A DNA stretch of 64,000 bases from Dactylosporangium sp040689395. GTDB taxonomy: Bacteria > Actinomycetota > Actinomycetes > Mycobacteriales > Micromonosporaceae. Positions within the stretch are counted from its first letter, which is position 1. Every line of letters starts with the position of its first letter. Under the pieces are notes generated by a model. The model was not told the DNA's origin. It made no database searches and worked only from the letters and a program-made list of their open reading frames with translations. The DNA is taken from positions 434,001 through 498,000 of the forward strand of contig NZ_JBFAZX010000002.1 in the NCBI RefSeq assembly GCF_040689395.1, in the 5' to 3' direction. The position numbers and the translations under genes are program-made. Positions 16,486 through 25,351 of this stretch are shown here, piece after piece.

Positions 16486-19400
16486 ATGCCGAAGCTTCGC
16501 GAGGGCCGGATCGTGACGTTCTACTCGTTCGCCGGTGGCTCCGGATGCACGATGGCGCTGGCCAACGTCGCGTGGATCCTCGCGGCCAACGGGCGGCGGG
16601 TGCTCGCCGTGGACTGGGACCTGGAGTCGCCGGGGCTGCACAAGTACTTCGACCACTTCCTCGAGCGGCCCGGGCAACCGTGGCCGGAGGAGACCGGCGG
16701 GGTGAGCGACCTAATCCGCCGCTTCGAGCGGGCCGGCACCTACGAGCCGCCCCGGCCGCTGCGACTGTCGTGGGAGCACTTCCCGCCCGGCGGCGGCATC
16801 GACTACCTGCCCGCGGGCCGGCACGATCCGGCGTTCACACCCTCGCTCGGGGCCATGGACTGGGACGCCTTCTACGCCAAGGGCGGCGGCCTGTTCTTCG
16901 ACGCGCTGCGCCGGCACATGACGACCAACTACGACCTCACCCTCGTGGACAGCCCCTCCGGGCTCGGCGACCTGGCGCTGGTGTGCGTCTCGCACCTGCC
17001 CGACGTCGTGCTCAACTGCTTCACGCTCAGCGGCAAGAGCATCGACGGCGCGGCACAGGCACGCCGCACCATGCGCGGCACGGACCGCCCAGAGCGGATC
17101 CTGCCGGTGCCGATGCGGGTCGACCCGGCGCAGCGGGAGCGGGCCGAGGCCGGCCTGCGCACGGCCCGCAAGCGGATGCCGGACCTGCCGACCGGGATGA
17201 GCGAGCGGGAGCGCGACGCGTACTGGCGGGCCGTCGAGGTGCCGTACCACCACGCCTACGCGTACGAGGAGACCATGGCCGTGCTGACCGAGCAGCCGGG
17301 CCGGCGCGGCTCGGTGCTGGCCGCCTACGAGCGCCTCGCCTGGCACCTCGGCGGCCCCGGCGTGCGGGGGCTGCCGCCGGTCGACGACGGCGTGCGGCAC
17401 CGCACCGCGGAGGTCTTCCAGCGCCGTCCGGGCGGGCCGGAAGGCCGGCTGGTGGTGCACTACGAGCCGGCCGACCAGGCCTGGGCGGACTGGGTGATCG
17501 CGACGCTCGCCGCCGCCGGGCTGCACGTGCAGGACGCCGGCGAGCGGGCCACGCCGGCCCCATCCCCGGAGGCGGGGCGCGAGCTGCGGATCATCTCGGC
17601 CGGCCGGGCCGCGGCGGAGGCGGCCCGCCAGCCGGTCGACGCGGCCTCGGCCCGGCCGCCGCTCGGGGTGTACGTCGACGACGTGCCCGCCGTGGCGGCG
17701 TTCCCGGAGCCGCCCGCGGTGCGGCTGCGCGGCCTGGCCGAGGGCGACGCCGTCGACCGGCTGCTGCACCTGGCCGGCGGCACCGCCGGGACGCGGCCGC
17801 CGGCCGGGCTGCGCTACCCGGGTGCGCCGCCGGTGGTGCGCCGGGTCCCGGACCGCACGGCCGGGTTCACCGGCCGCGAGGCGCAGCTGCGGGCGCTGCG
17901 CCGCCGGCTGCTGCGGGCCGGGCAGGCGGGCCCGCACCACGTCACCCCCGTGGTCCTGCACGGCATCGGCGGCGTCGGCAAGACCGCACTCGCGGTCGAA
18001 TACCTGCACCGCTACGCCGGCGCCTACGACCTGGTGTGGTGGGTGGACTGCGACCGGGCCGAGGCCGGCGTCGCCGACCTGGCGCGGGCGCTCGGGGTCG
18101 CACCGGCCGGCGAGGCAGGGGCGAGCGCCGCGGCGCTCTCGGCGCTGCGCCTGGGCGCGCCGCACCGCCGCTGGCTGGTCGTCTTCGACGGCGCGGAGAG
18201 CTACCGACAGGTCCGCACGCTGCTGCCGCAGGGCGCCGGGCACGTGGTGATCACCTCGCGGAACCGCTCGTGGGACGGCCGGTTCGCCCGCATGGAGGTC
18301 GGGGCGTTCGACCCGAACGACAGCGTGCTGTATCTCGGCCGGCACATGCCGGGCCTGGACCCCGCGGGGGCCGCCGGGATCGCGCGGGCGCTGGGCGACC
18401 TGCCGCTGGCGCTGAGCGCCGCGGCCGAGCAGCTGCGCGTCTCCGGCGAGTCCGCCGCGCAGTACCTGCGCCGGATCGAGGACGGCGGGCTGGGCATGCC
18501 CGCCGTGGAGGCGGTGTGGGAGCACTCCCTGACCCGGCTGGAGGGCGAGTCCCCGGTCGCCTACCGGCTGCTGCAGCTGTTCTCGGTGCTGCACAGCGAC
18601 ACCGCGACGCACGTCGTGTACAGCGACGCCATGGCCGAGGTGCTCAAGCCCTACGAGAAGCTCGTCGCCGACCGGCTCACCCTGGCCTCACTGGTGCAGC
18701 AGATCAGCCGGCTGGGGCTGCTGGAGCCCGACCTGGGCGTCGAGCGGATCCACATGCACCCGCTGCTGCAGCGCGTCGTGCGCGAGCGCACCCCGGCCCC
18801 GCAGCAGCCGCAGGTGCGCCATCAGGCCCACGTGGTGCTGGCCGGCCTGGCCAAGGGCCGCGACGTCGACGAGCGCCAGGACTGGCCGCAGCTGGACCTG
18901 ATCTGGCCGCACCTGGCGGTGTCCCGGGCGGCCGCTTGCCGCGAGGAGGCGGTGCGCGAGCTCGTCCTCGACCGGATCCGCCGGTTGCTGCACGAGGGCG
19001 CCCTGGCGCAGGCGGCGGAGCTGGCCGGGCGCACCGAGGCCGAGTGGTCCCAGGACCGGCTGGGCGACCCGGGCGGCGCCGACTGGCAGCTGCTGCACCT
19101 GCGCGGCCTGCGCGCCACCGTGCTGCGCGAGCAGGGCCGCTTCGCCGAGGCGCTGCGCACCGACGAGGAGGTGGCCCGGGCGCAGGCCGGGCTGCTCGGC
19201 CCGGAGCACCCCAACACGCTGGTGACCCTCGACCGGCTCGTCGCCGACCTGCGGGGGCTCGGCCGCTACACGGAGGCGATGCAGCTCGCGCTGCGGGCGT
19301 ATCGCTCGTGGTCACGGGCCGTCGGGCGGGACCACGCCCGCACGCTCGACGCGCTCACCGGCCTCGCCACGGCATACCGGGCGGCCGGGCGATACCGGGC

Positions 19401-20061
19401 GGCCCGCCGCTGCGACGAGCGGGTCGCCCGGCGCCGGCCGTTCCCGGGCCCGGACCGGCACCCGGCGGTGCTGCGCACGGCCGCCGGCCTGGGCCGCGAC
19501 CTGCGCGACGCCCGCGAGTACACGGCGTCGGTCACCCTGCTGCGCGCGGTCGCGGAGGCCTGCGAGGAGACCCTCGGCCCGGGCGCGCCGGCGACCGTGG
19601 CCGCCCGGGCCAACCTGGCGGTGTCGCTGCACGCGGCGGGCCGGCCGCAGGAGGCGGCAGCGCTGCTGGGCGACGCCTGGCTGCGGATGGCCGGCTTCGC
19701 CGGGCAGGCCGGCCCGGACGCCCTCGCGTGCCGGCACAGCTGGGGGCTGAGCCTGCTGGCGACCGACCGGGCCGAGCGGGCGCGCGCGGAGCTGGAGCAG
19801 GTGCTGCAGCTGTACCGGTCGGGGCTCGGCCGGGGGCACCCGCTGGCGTTGATCGCAGAGGTCAACCTGGCGGTGGCGGCCGCGGCGACGGGCGACCGGG
19901 CCAACCTGGCCCTGGCCCGCGAGTCGGCCGCGACGGCCGCCGCCGCCCTGGCCACGGTGCTGCCCGCGGGTCACCCGCACGCCCAGGCCGCGGCCGCGAA
20001 CGCGGCGGCGCTGGGCGACGGCCCGCCGGGCGCCGCGCCGCAGACGATCGACCCGTACTGA
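16486..20061 (+). CDS. FxsT-like ATPase/TIR/NB-ARC/TPR protein with altered first P-loop
   Basis: A 1191-residue homologue of fxsT. Residues 10-30 (VTFYSFAGGSGCTMALANVAW) correspond to the ParA/MinD-like K-G-G-x-G-R P-loop, but the signature Lys is Ala16 and the Arg is Cys21; the rest of the domain (DWDLESPGLH, DLTLVDSPSGL) is kept. Residues about 320-430 are an eroded TIR-like domain. Residues about 460-760 are NB-ARC with an intact GIGGVGKT (493-500), GHVVITSRN and LGDLPLALSAAAE. TPR-like repeats fill about 780-1191. AGGA lies seven bases before the ATG. It is divergent from the RyR/SLOG operon and 5 kb from the RiPP locus. It is probably a sensor/scaffold; its ligand is unknown. Confidence 0.85.
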   Translation: MPKLREGRIVTFYSFAGGSGCTMALANVAWILAANGRRVLAVDWDLESPGLHKYFDHFLERPGQPWPEETGGVSDLIRRFERAGTYEPPRPLRLSWEHFPPGGGIDYLPAGRHDPAFTPSLGAMDWDAFYAKGGGLFFDALRRHMTTNYDLTLVDSPSGLGDLALVCVSHLPDVVLNCFTLSGKSIDGAAQARRTMRGTDRPERILPVPMRVDPAQRERAEAGLRTARKRMPDLPTGMSERERDAYWRAVEVPYHHAYAYEETMAVLTEQPGRRGSVLAAYERLAWHLGGPGVRGLPPVDDGVRHRTAEVFQRRPGGPEGRLVVHYEPADQAWADWVIATLAAAGLHVQDAGERATPAPSPEAGRELRIISAGRAAAEAARQPVDAASARPPLGVYVDDVPAVAAFPEPPAVRLRGLAEGDAVDRLLHLAGGTAGTRPPAGLRYPGAPPVVRRVPDRTAGFTGREAQLRALRRRLLRAGQAGPHHVTPVVLHGIGGVGKTALAVEYLHRYAGAYDLVWWVDCDRAEAGVADLARALGVAPAGEAGASAAALSALRLGAPHRRWLVVFDGAESYRQVRTLLPQGAGHVVITSRNRSWDGRFARMEVGAFDPNDSVLYLGRHMPGLDPAGAAGIARALGDLPLALSAAAEQLRVSGESAAQYLRRIEDGGLGMPAVEAVWEHSLTRLEGESPVAYRLLQLFSVLHSDTATHVVYSDAMAEVLKPYEKLVADRLTLASLVQQISRLGLLEPDLGVERIHMHPLLQRVVRERTPAPQQPQVRHQAHVVLAGLAKGRDVDERQDWPQLDLIWPHLAVSRAAACREEAVRELVLDRIRRLLHEGALAQAAELAGRTEAEWSQDRLGDPGGADWQLLHLRGLRATVLREQGRFAEALRTDEEVARAQAGLLGPEHPNTLVTLDRLVADLRGLGRYTEAMQLALRAYRSWSRAVGRDHARTLDALTGLATAYRAAGRYRAARRCDERVARRRPFPGPDRHPAVLRTAAGLGRDLRDAREYTASVTLLRAVAEACEETLGPGAPATVAARANLAVSLHAAGRPQEAAALLGDAWLRMAGFAGQAGPDALACRHSWGLSLLATDRAERARAELEQVLQLYRSGLGRGHPLALIAEVNLAVAAAATGDRANLALARESAATAAAALATVLPAGHPHAQAAAANAAALGDGPPGAAPQTIDPY

Positions 20062-20119
20062 CCGAAGCGCGTTTCGCACATCGCGCGTGACCTCCGCGCG
20101 AACGGGCAGGTGAGCCGGC

Positions 20120-20689
20120 ATGACCAGGTACAAGGTCGGCTACATCGTCGGTAGCCTCGCGACCGCTTCGATCAACCGCGCGCTGTCCAAGGCGTTGGTT
20201 CGGATGGCCCCACCGGAGCTGGAGTTCGTGGAGATCCCGATCAGGGACCTCCCGCTGTACAGTTACGACTACGACGCCGGCTACCCGGCGGAAGGCCGGG
20301 CGCTCAAGGACGCCATCGCCTCCGTTGACGCGGTGCTGTTCGTGACCCCGGAGTACAACCGGTCCATCCCCGGCGCGCTGAAGAACGCCATCGACTGGGC
20401 GAGCCGCCCGTGGGGGCACAACTCGTTCACGCACAAGCCCACCGCGATCATCGGTGCGTCGCCCGGCAAGATCGGGACCGCGATCGCGCAACAGCACCTG
20501 CACGGCGTGCTCAACTACTGCGACTCTCCGCAGATGACGGCCCCGGAGGCGTACATCCGGTTCGAACCCGGCCTGATCACCGACGCCGGCGAGGTCACCG
20601 ACGCCGGCACGGCCCAGTTCCTGCGGCGCTTCCTGGACCATTTCCAGGCGTTCCTCGCCCGGGTGGTCACCGAGCGCCCCGCTGCGTAG
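20120..20689 (+). CDS. NADPH-dependent FMN reductase
   Basis: A 189-residue flavodoxin-fold protein. It shows the FMN phosphate loop (IVGSLATASINRALSKAL) and the family signature FVTPEYNRSIPGALKNAIDWAS, followed by AIIGASPGKIGT. It reduces FMN, quinones or azo/chromate-type substrates with NADPH. The ATG at 20120 follows GGCAGGTGAGCCGGC. It sits 58 bases downstream of the FxsT-like gene on the same strand and may be its operon partner, but the family is common enough that no functional link can be claimed. Confidence 0.92.
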   Translation: MTRYKVGYIVGSLATASINRALSKALVRMAPPELEFVEIPIRDLPLYSYDYDAGYPAEGRALKDAIASVDAVLFVTPEYNRSIPGALKNAIDWASRPWGHNSFTHKPTAIIGASPGKIGTAIAQQHLHGVLNYCDSPQMTAPEAYIRFEPGLITDAGEVTDAGTAQFLRRFLDHFQAFLARVVTERPAA

Positions 20690-20711
20690 CGCCGTCCCGG
20701 GCGCACGCCGG

Positions 20712-21599
20712 CTACGCGGCGGCGCGCGGGGCCGAGCCGGTGGCGGCGAGCCAGCACATCAGGTCGAGCATGACGGTCAGCGCGTCGAAGTGCGCCTTGC
20801 CGTGCTCGATCTCGGCCTTGGCCCCGGCGATGTGCTCGGCGAGCCAGCGGGTGTGGCTGGCTGGCGCGAACTGGTCCTCGGCGCCGTGCCACAGCCGCAC
20901 CGGGACCCGGATGTCACCCAGGTCGAAGCCCCAGTCGGAGCTCAGCGCCAGCAGGTCGTCGATCCAGCCGCCGGCGCCGGCGCGCACGGCCACGGCGTAG
21001 GTCTGCAGCAGCTGGCTCTCGATGCCCGGATCGGCGACGATGCGCCGGTCGGCGCCCGGCATCTCCGGCAGCAGCCGGGTGAGCAGGTGCCGCGGGTCGG
21101 CGTTCACCCGGTCCGACTCGTGCCGCAGCTGCGCCTCCATCAGCTCGCCCCCGTCCTCGGCGGCGACGTAGGAGCGCTGGTTGGACGCGGCCATGTCGCG
21201 ATACCAGTCGAGACCGATCGCGTCGCGGGGTGCGAAGCTGACCAGGGCTGCGGCCCGGGTGACCCGCTCCGGCAGCAGCGCCGCGCAGGCGAGCGCGTGC
21301 GGTCCCCCGCCGGAGCGGCCGAGCACGGCGAAGCGGTCCAGGCCCAGCGCGCCCGCCAGCGCGAGCACGTCCTCGGCGGCGTCGGCCACGGTGCGCCGCT
21401 CGTGGCGGGTCGAGTCGCCGTAGCCGGGCCGGGAATAGCAGATCAGCCGGATGCCGGCGCGATACAGGACGCTGTTGCGGGGCTTGGGACCGCTGGCGCT
21501 GCCCGGCATGCCGTGGTGGAGCACGACCGGCCGCCCGTCGGGCTTGCCCGAGACCTCGTACTGCAGCCTCCGCCCGCCGGCCAAGACGAGCTCGTGCAC
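20712..21599 (-). CDS. Alpha/beta hydrolase
   Basis: A 295-residue hydrolase with the full catalytic set. The oxyanion region is VVLHHGMPGSASG, the nucleophile elbow is VLGRSGGGPHAL (G-R-S-G-G), the acid is in LWHGAEDQFAP and the His is in IEHGKAHFDAL. It resembles epoxide-hydrolase/proline-iminopeptidase-like esterases, but the substrate is not readable. It converges on the FMN reductase. The 197-base gap between this gene and fxsB carries AT-richer DNA that must hold both divergent promoters. Confidence 0.9.
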   Translation of the reverse strand: MHELVLAGGRRLQYEVSGKPDGRPVVLHHGMPGSASGPKPRNSVLYRAGIRLICYSRPGYGDSTRHERRTVADAAEDVLALAGALGLDRFAVLGRSGGGPHALACAALLPERVTRAAALVSFAPRDAIGLDWYRDMAASNQRSYVAAEDGGELMEAQLRHESDRVNADPRHLLTRLLPEMPGADRRIVADPGIESQLLQTYAVAVRAGAGGWIDDLLALSSDWGFDLGDIRVPVRLWHGAEDQFAPASHTRWLAEHIAGAKAEIEHGKAHFDALTVMLDLMCWLAATGSAPRAAA

Positions 21600-21796
21600 C
21601 GGCGCCCTCCCGTGCGCGCGACAACGAACAATGGCAAAGCGGTAAATATACGAGCCCGACGGCGCTCAATCCAACCGCATATCTAATATTGGCGAGGGTC
21701 ACCCGCGGATTCGCCGGGTGTCGCCAACTACCCAACGAGGGGGATGTCCGGGCAATCTCTGGACAAGCCCCCGAAGTCTGCGAAAGATGACTCCCC

Positions 21797-22939
21797 GTGG
21801 GCACGCCGATGCGCCAACTGATCTTGAAGATCGAGAGTCGCTGCAATCTGAGCTGCGACTACTGTTACGTCTACGAGAGCATCGACCAGAGCTGGCGCCG
21901 GCAGCCGACGGTGATGAGTCCCGAGACCGTCGGGCACATCGCCCGGCGCATCCGCGAACACGCCGCCCAGCAGGGCATCGACGGCCTCGAAGTGGTGCTG
22001 CACGGCGGCGAGCCGCTGCTGGCCGGGCACGAGGCCGTCGCCGCGACGCTCGCCACGCTGCGCGACGCGCTACCCGGCGTGCAGTTCCTGATGCAGACCA
22101 ACGGCATCCTGATCGACGAGGAGTTCCTCGAGCTGTTCCACCGCTACGGGGTGCGGGTGGGGGTGAGCGTCGACGGCGGCCAGGAGGCGACCGACCGGCA
22201 CCGCCGCTACGCCAACGGCCGCGGCTCCTACGACCGGATCGCGGCCGGCATCGCGAAGCTCATGCGGCCCGAGCACGCGGCCGTCTACAACGGCCTGCTG
22301 TGCACGATCGACGTGCGCAACGACCCGGTCGAGGTGTACCAGGCGCTGCTGCGGTTCCGGCCGCCGAAGCTCGACCTGCTGCTGCCGCACGGCAACTGGA
22401 CCAATCCCCCGCCGCAGCGCGACCGGCCGCTGCGTTACGCGGAGTGGCTCGTGGCCGTGTTCGACGCGTGGTATGACGAGCGTCCCGCGCCGACCCGGAT
22501 CCGGCTGTTCGAGTCGATCATCGCGCGCATGTTCGGGCTGCCGAGCGAGACCGAGGCGATCGGCGGTGAGGCGCTCGGCATCGTCACGATCGAGACCGAC
22601 GGCTCATATGAACAGTCCGACGCGCTGAAGACCACCTTCGCGGGTGGCCCAGCGACCGGCCTGCACGTGGCCACCCACGGCTTCGGCGACGTGCTGGAGC
22701 ACCTGACGCGGGTCGCGCCCGCGAGGCTGCCGTCCGCGTGCGAGCCGTGCCCGGTGGCGGCGATCTGCGGCGGCGGCCTGCGGGCGCATCGGTACGCCGA
22801 ACCGGCCGCGCACGCCGAGGCCGGCCCGGCCGCCGGGTTCGACAACCCGTCGGTGTACAGCGACGACCTGCGCGCCCTGATCACCCACATTACCGGCCGG
22901 GTCCGCACCGACCTGACGATCGGCGCGGTGGTGGCATGA
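21797..22939 (+). CDS. fxsB: FxsB-type radical SAM/SPASM cyclophane-forming peptide maturase
   Basis: A 380-residue radical SAM enzyme. Cys16-x3-Cys20-x2-Cys23 (RCNLSCDYCYVYE) binds the SAM [4Fe-4S] cluster, EVVLHGGEPLL is the GGE SAM-binding motif, and the C-terminal Cys region CEPCPVAAICGGGLRAHRY is a SPASM domain. Enzymes of this subfamily crosslink an aromatic ring carbon to the beta-carbon of a residue two positions on, giving a three-residue cyclophane; the substrate is the FxSxx-COOH precursor. The GTG at 21797 is chosen (GAAAG upstream); ATG 21809 is an alternative. Its stop overlaps the hydroxylase start (ATGA 22936-22939). The precursor is at 24928. Confidence 0.93.
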   Translation: MGTPMRQLILKIESRCNLSCDYCYVYESIDQSWRRQPTVMSPETVGHIARRIREHAAQQGIDGLEVVLHGGEPLLAGHEAVAATLATLRDALPGVQFLMQTNGILIDEEFLELFHRYGVRVGVSVDGGQEATDRHRRYANGRGSYDRIAAGIAKLMRPEHAAVYNGLLCTIDVRNDPVEVYQALLRFRPPKLDLLLPHGNWTNPPPQRDRPLRYAEWLVAVFDAWYDERPAPTRIRLFESIIARMFGLPSETEAIGGEALGIVTIETDGSYEQSDALKTTFAGGPATGLHVATHGFGDVLEHLTRVAPARLPSACEPCPVAAICGGGLRAHRYAEPAAHAEAGPAAGFDNPSVYSDDLRALITHITGRVRTDLTIGAVVA

Positions 22940-24708
22940 GCGGGCTGAGTCCGGTGCAGTTCGTCGCCGTCGCGTCCGGCTACGGCGACGCCGGTGCGAT
23001 CGCGGTCCTGGGCGAGGGGCAGCTCGCCAAGCGCAAGACGCTCGTGGCGATGGTCGGCCGCGACGCGCGCGGCACGGAGCACGCCGCGGTGGTCGCCGCG
23101 GCGATGGAGGTGCTGGCGCGGGCCGAGGAGGCCGACCCGGCCGCGGTGGACGCGGTGCTGGCCCATCCGCACGTGGACTCCTGGGCGATGGCATGCCTCA
23201 ACGGCCTGGCCGACCTGGCCGACGGCCGCGCCCCCGCCGACCTCGCGGCGACGGTGGGCCACCTCGCCGCGATCGCGACGGCCGCGGCGCTGGCCTGTGG
23301 CGTCGCCTTCGATATCGAGGTGCCCACCCGTTCCGGCGTGGTCGCGGTGCCCGGGCTGGGCGAGGCGGCAGGGCTCGGCGACGGCCCGGCGCGCGCGGTC
23401 GGCGACGCGGGGGGCGCCCGCTTCGAGGGGGCGCACGGCGCCGTGGTCCGCGTCGACGGCCCCGGCTGGCGGCCGCGGCGCGTTGTGGCCCTGGCGGGCG
23501 GGCACGCGCTGGCGATCGAGGACCAGGACCCGTACCGCGACTGCTACGGCTACCGGCCGCTGCCCTACCTCGGCGAGGCGGAGTCCGACCACCTCGCGAA
23601 GCTGCTGCAGGACGCCTGGCTGCTCATCGAGCGGGACCACCCGGCGCACGCGGCGGCGATGCGGGCCGCGCTGCGCTCGGTCGTCCCGGTGAGTCACGGC
23701 GGCATGATGGTGAGCTCGGCGTCCCGGCACGCCTACGGCTCGATCGCGATGTCGGTGCCGGACACCGCCGCCGACGTGGCCCTGCTGATGATCCACGAGC
23801 ACATGCACGCCAAGCTCGGCGGCCTGCTCGACCTGATGGACCTGCACTTCGGCGGGGGTCACGCGTCGCTGTACGCGCCCTGGCGGCTCGATCCCCGCCC
23901 GGCCGGGGCGCTGCTGCAGGGCGTCTACGCGCACGCCGGAGTGACCGACTACTGGCGCTGCCGGCGGCGGGCCGCCGAGGGCGACACCGCCCGCGCCGAG
24001 GCGCAGTTCGTCTATTGGGGCGAGATGAACCGCCTCGCCGCCCACTCGTTGATCAACAGCGGCGAATTGACGCCGGCCGGTGAACAATTCGTGACGGTCC
24101 TCGCGGGGACCCTGGACGGGTGGGTGGCCGAGGAGGTCTACGAGCCCATCGCCTTTCACGCCCGCCTATTCGTACTCGCCCAAACGGTGCGCTGGCGATT
24201 GCTGAACTGGCAACCGGACGACGCCGAGCCCGGCCTGCTGCTCGACGCGATCCGCGCCGGGCAGCGCGCGGACCGGCTCGGCCCGGCGGGCACGGTGCCG
24301 CACGCCGCGCCCGTCCGCCCGGTCGACGCCACGGGGATCCTCGGCGTGCTGCGCCCGTGGCTGGACGGGCGGACCGACCCGGCCGAGCTGGCCGGTTCGG
24401 GCGAACCGGCTGGTCCCGGCCTTGACGACGCGGGCGCGATGCTGCTGCGCCACGACCCGGACGGCGCCGGCCGGGCCTGCCTGGCACGGCTGGATCGCGA
24501 CGGCGCCGACGTGGACGCGTGGCTCGGCCTGGCGATCGCGCGGGCGTGGATCGGGCACCGTGAGCGCCGGCCGGACCCCGTCGCTGAACTGCTGGAGCGC
24601 CGCCCCGACGTCGCCCGCGCCGCCGTGCTCAAATTGCAATCCGCGGATTCCCGGCACGCGGCCAGGGAACTCCTCGCGGGCCTGGTGTCTGCGCCCAGAG
24701 GCGCCTAG
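22936..24708 (+). CDS. HExxH-motif peptide-modifying protein (putative 2-oxoglutarate-dependent peptide beta-hydroxylase)
   Basis: A 590-residue protein with the metal-binding motif H287-E288-H289-M290-H291 (LLMIHEHMHAKLGGL), further His residues in LLQGVYAHAGVTDYW, and an Ala/Arg-rich N-terminal helical half. Proteins with this HExxH domain are encoded beside, or fused to, FxsB-type maturases and are annotated as 2-oxoglutarate-dependent peptide beta-hydroxylases rather than proteases. Here the gene is separate and the metal motif is intact. It starts at the ATG overlapping the fxsB stop, so both enzymes are made together. It should hydroxylate the FxsA core, or act as a partner of FxsB; this is inference from family and context. 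Confidence 0.85.
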   Translation: MSGLSPVQFVAVASGYGDAGAIAVLGEGQLAKRKTLVAMVGRDARGTEHAAVVAAAMEVLARAEEADPAAVDAVLAHPHVDSWAMACLNGLADLADGRAPADLAATVGHLAAIATAAALACGVAFDIEVPTRSGVVAVPGLGEAAGLGDGPARAVGDAGGARFEGAHGAVVRVDGPGWRPRRVVALAGGHALAIEDQDPYRDCYGYRPLPYLGEAESDHLAKLLQDAWLLIERDHPAHAAAMRAALRSVVPVSHGGMMVSSASRHAYGSIAMSVPDTAADVALLMIHEHMHAKLGGLLDLMDLHFGGGHASLYAPWRLDPRPAGALLQGVYAHAGVTDYWRCRRRAAEGDTARAEAQFVYWGEMNRLAAHSLINSGELTPAGEQFVTVLAGTLDGWVAEEVYEPIAFHARLFVLAQTVRWRLLNWQPDDAEPGLLLDAIRAGQRADRLGPAGTVPHAAPVRPVDATGILGVLRPWLDGRTDPAELAGSGEPAGPGLDDAGAMLLRHDPDGAGRACLARLDRDGADVDAWLGLAIARAWIGHRERRPDPVAELLERRPDVARAAVLKLQSADSRHAARELLAGLVSAPRGA

Positions 24709-24724
24709 ATCCTTCGCCGGAGTG

Positions 24725-24768
24725 TGCCATACTTCTGCCGTGGTAATGGCATGCCGCCACCCGGCAGA
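24725..24768 (+). promoter_or_regulatory. Interleaved stem-loops between the hydroxylase gene and fxsA
   Basis: Two exact helices interlock just after the hydroxylase stop. TGCCAT (24725-24730) pairs with ATGGCA (24746-24751). TCTGCCG (24734-24740) pairs with CGGCAGA (24762-24768). The gaps are 3, 5 and 10 bases, so the RNA can form an H-type pseudoknot or two mutually exclusive hairpins. Position suggests a terminator/attenuator that separates low-level enzyme mRNA from abundant precursor mRNA. A TTGACA at 24823-24828 could serve as an internal promoter for fxsA. Confidence 0.45.
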
Positions 24769-24927
24769 GTGCCAGCGCGATCGACGACGCCGTCATCCAG
24801 AACGGGTAACGCCGCCGACACGTTGACAGGGCAGCATTGGAAACGGCAATGCAGAGACCATCCCCGGGTTCGCCTGACGGGGGGATCACCTTTCAATACC
24901 CGAAGCACTCTCATCCAAGGTGGAAGC

Positions 24928-25122
24928 ATGTACGAAGCAGGGGCGCGCGACGCCGCGGGCGCCGGTGAACGCGAAGAATTAGTCCGACTCGCACACCAGC
25001 GGCTGCAGACCGTCGTGCTGAAGGCGGAGACCACGACGACGCTCGACAGCGTGATGCAACGGCTGTTCGACCGGGACCACCGCGAACTGCTCACCTACTC
25101 GGCCTTCGGGTCCTCCCTCTAA
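24928..25122 (+). CDS. fxsA: FxsA: FxSxx-COOH RiPP precursor peptide
   Basis: A 64-residue peptide preceded by a clear AAGGTGGAAGC ribosome-binding site. The N-terminal 50 residues (REELVRLAHQRLQTVV, TTLDSVMQRL) are a charged helical leader. The C-terminus reads LLTYSAFGSSL, that is F60-G61-S62-S63-L64, the defining FxSxx-COOH ending. By analogy with three-residue cyclophane maturases, FxsB should join the Phe60 ring to the Ser62 beta-carbon. It is the third gene of the fxsB/hydroxylase group, 219 bases downstream, and faces fxsT across a strong hairpin. No export gene or protease is adjacent. Confidence 0.93.
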   Translation: MYEAGARDAAGAGEREELVRLAHQRLQTVVLKAETTTTLDSVMQRLFDRDHRELLTYSAFGSSL

Positions 25123-25288
25123 CGCTTGCGCCGAGCGGCACCCGAGGAGGGTGACGCCGGCCGAAACCGGCGCCAGCCCTCACCGCAGCGGCCGCACCGG
25201 ACCGACACACGCCGCCCGGCGGGCACCGCGAATCCGCGGAGATCCGCCGGGCGTCGGTCGTTTCGGGGTCGCCACGACGGCCAACGGC

Positions 25289-25333
25289 AAGGGCCGGGGC
25301 GGTGGTCACCACGCGACCACGGCCCCGGCCCTT
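25289..25333. terminator. Two-way hairpin terminator between fxsA and fxsT
   Basis: Arms 25289-25307 and 25315-25333 are reverse complements except for one central G:G opposition. The outer 12 bases are AAGGGCCGGGGC and GCCCCGGCCCTT. The loop is 7 bases. The hairpin lies between the two convergent operons, 18 bases beyond the fxsT stop and about 165 beyond the fxsA stop, so it can terminate both. Confidence 0.85.
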
Positions 25334-25351
25334 CGTCGTGCGGCACCGGGC

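Noticed and set aside
14580..20090. An 1836-codon plus-strand open frame
   Set aside because: It runs antisense to the RyR/SLOG genes and in another frame through the FxsT-like gene; its translation is low-complexity Arg/Ala/Gly/His and carries no domain. It is a GC-bias shadow.
22936..24708. Calling the HExxH protein a secreted or cytoplasmic metalloprotease
   Set aside because: It has no signal peptide or protease-family context and is translationally coupled to an FxsB maturase, where HExxH proteins act on the RiPP precursor.
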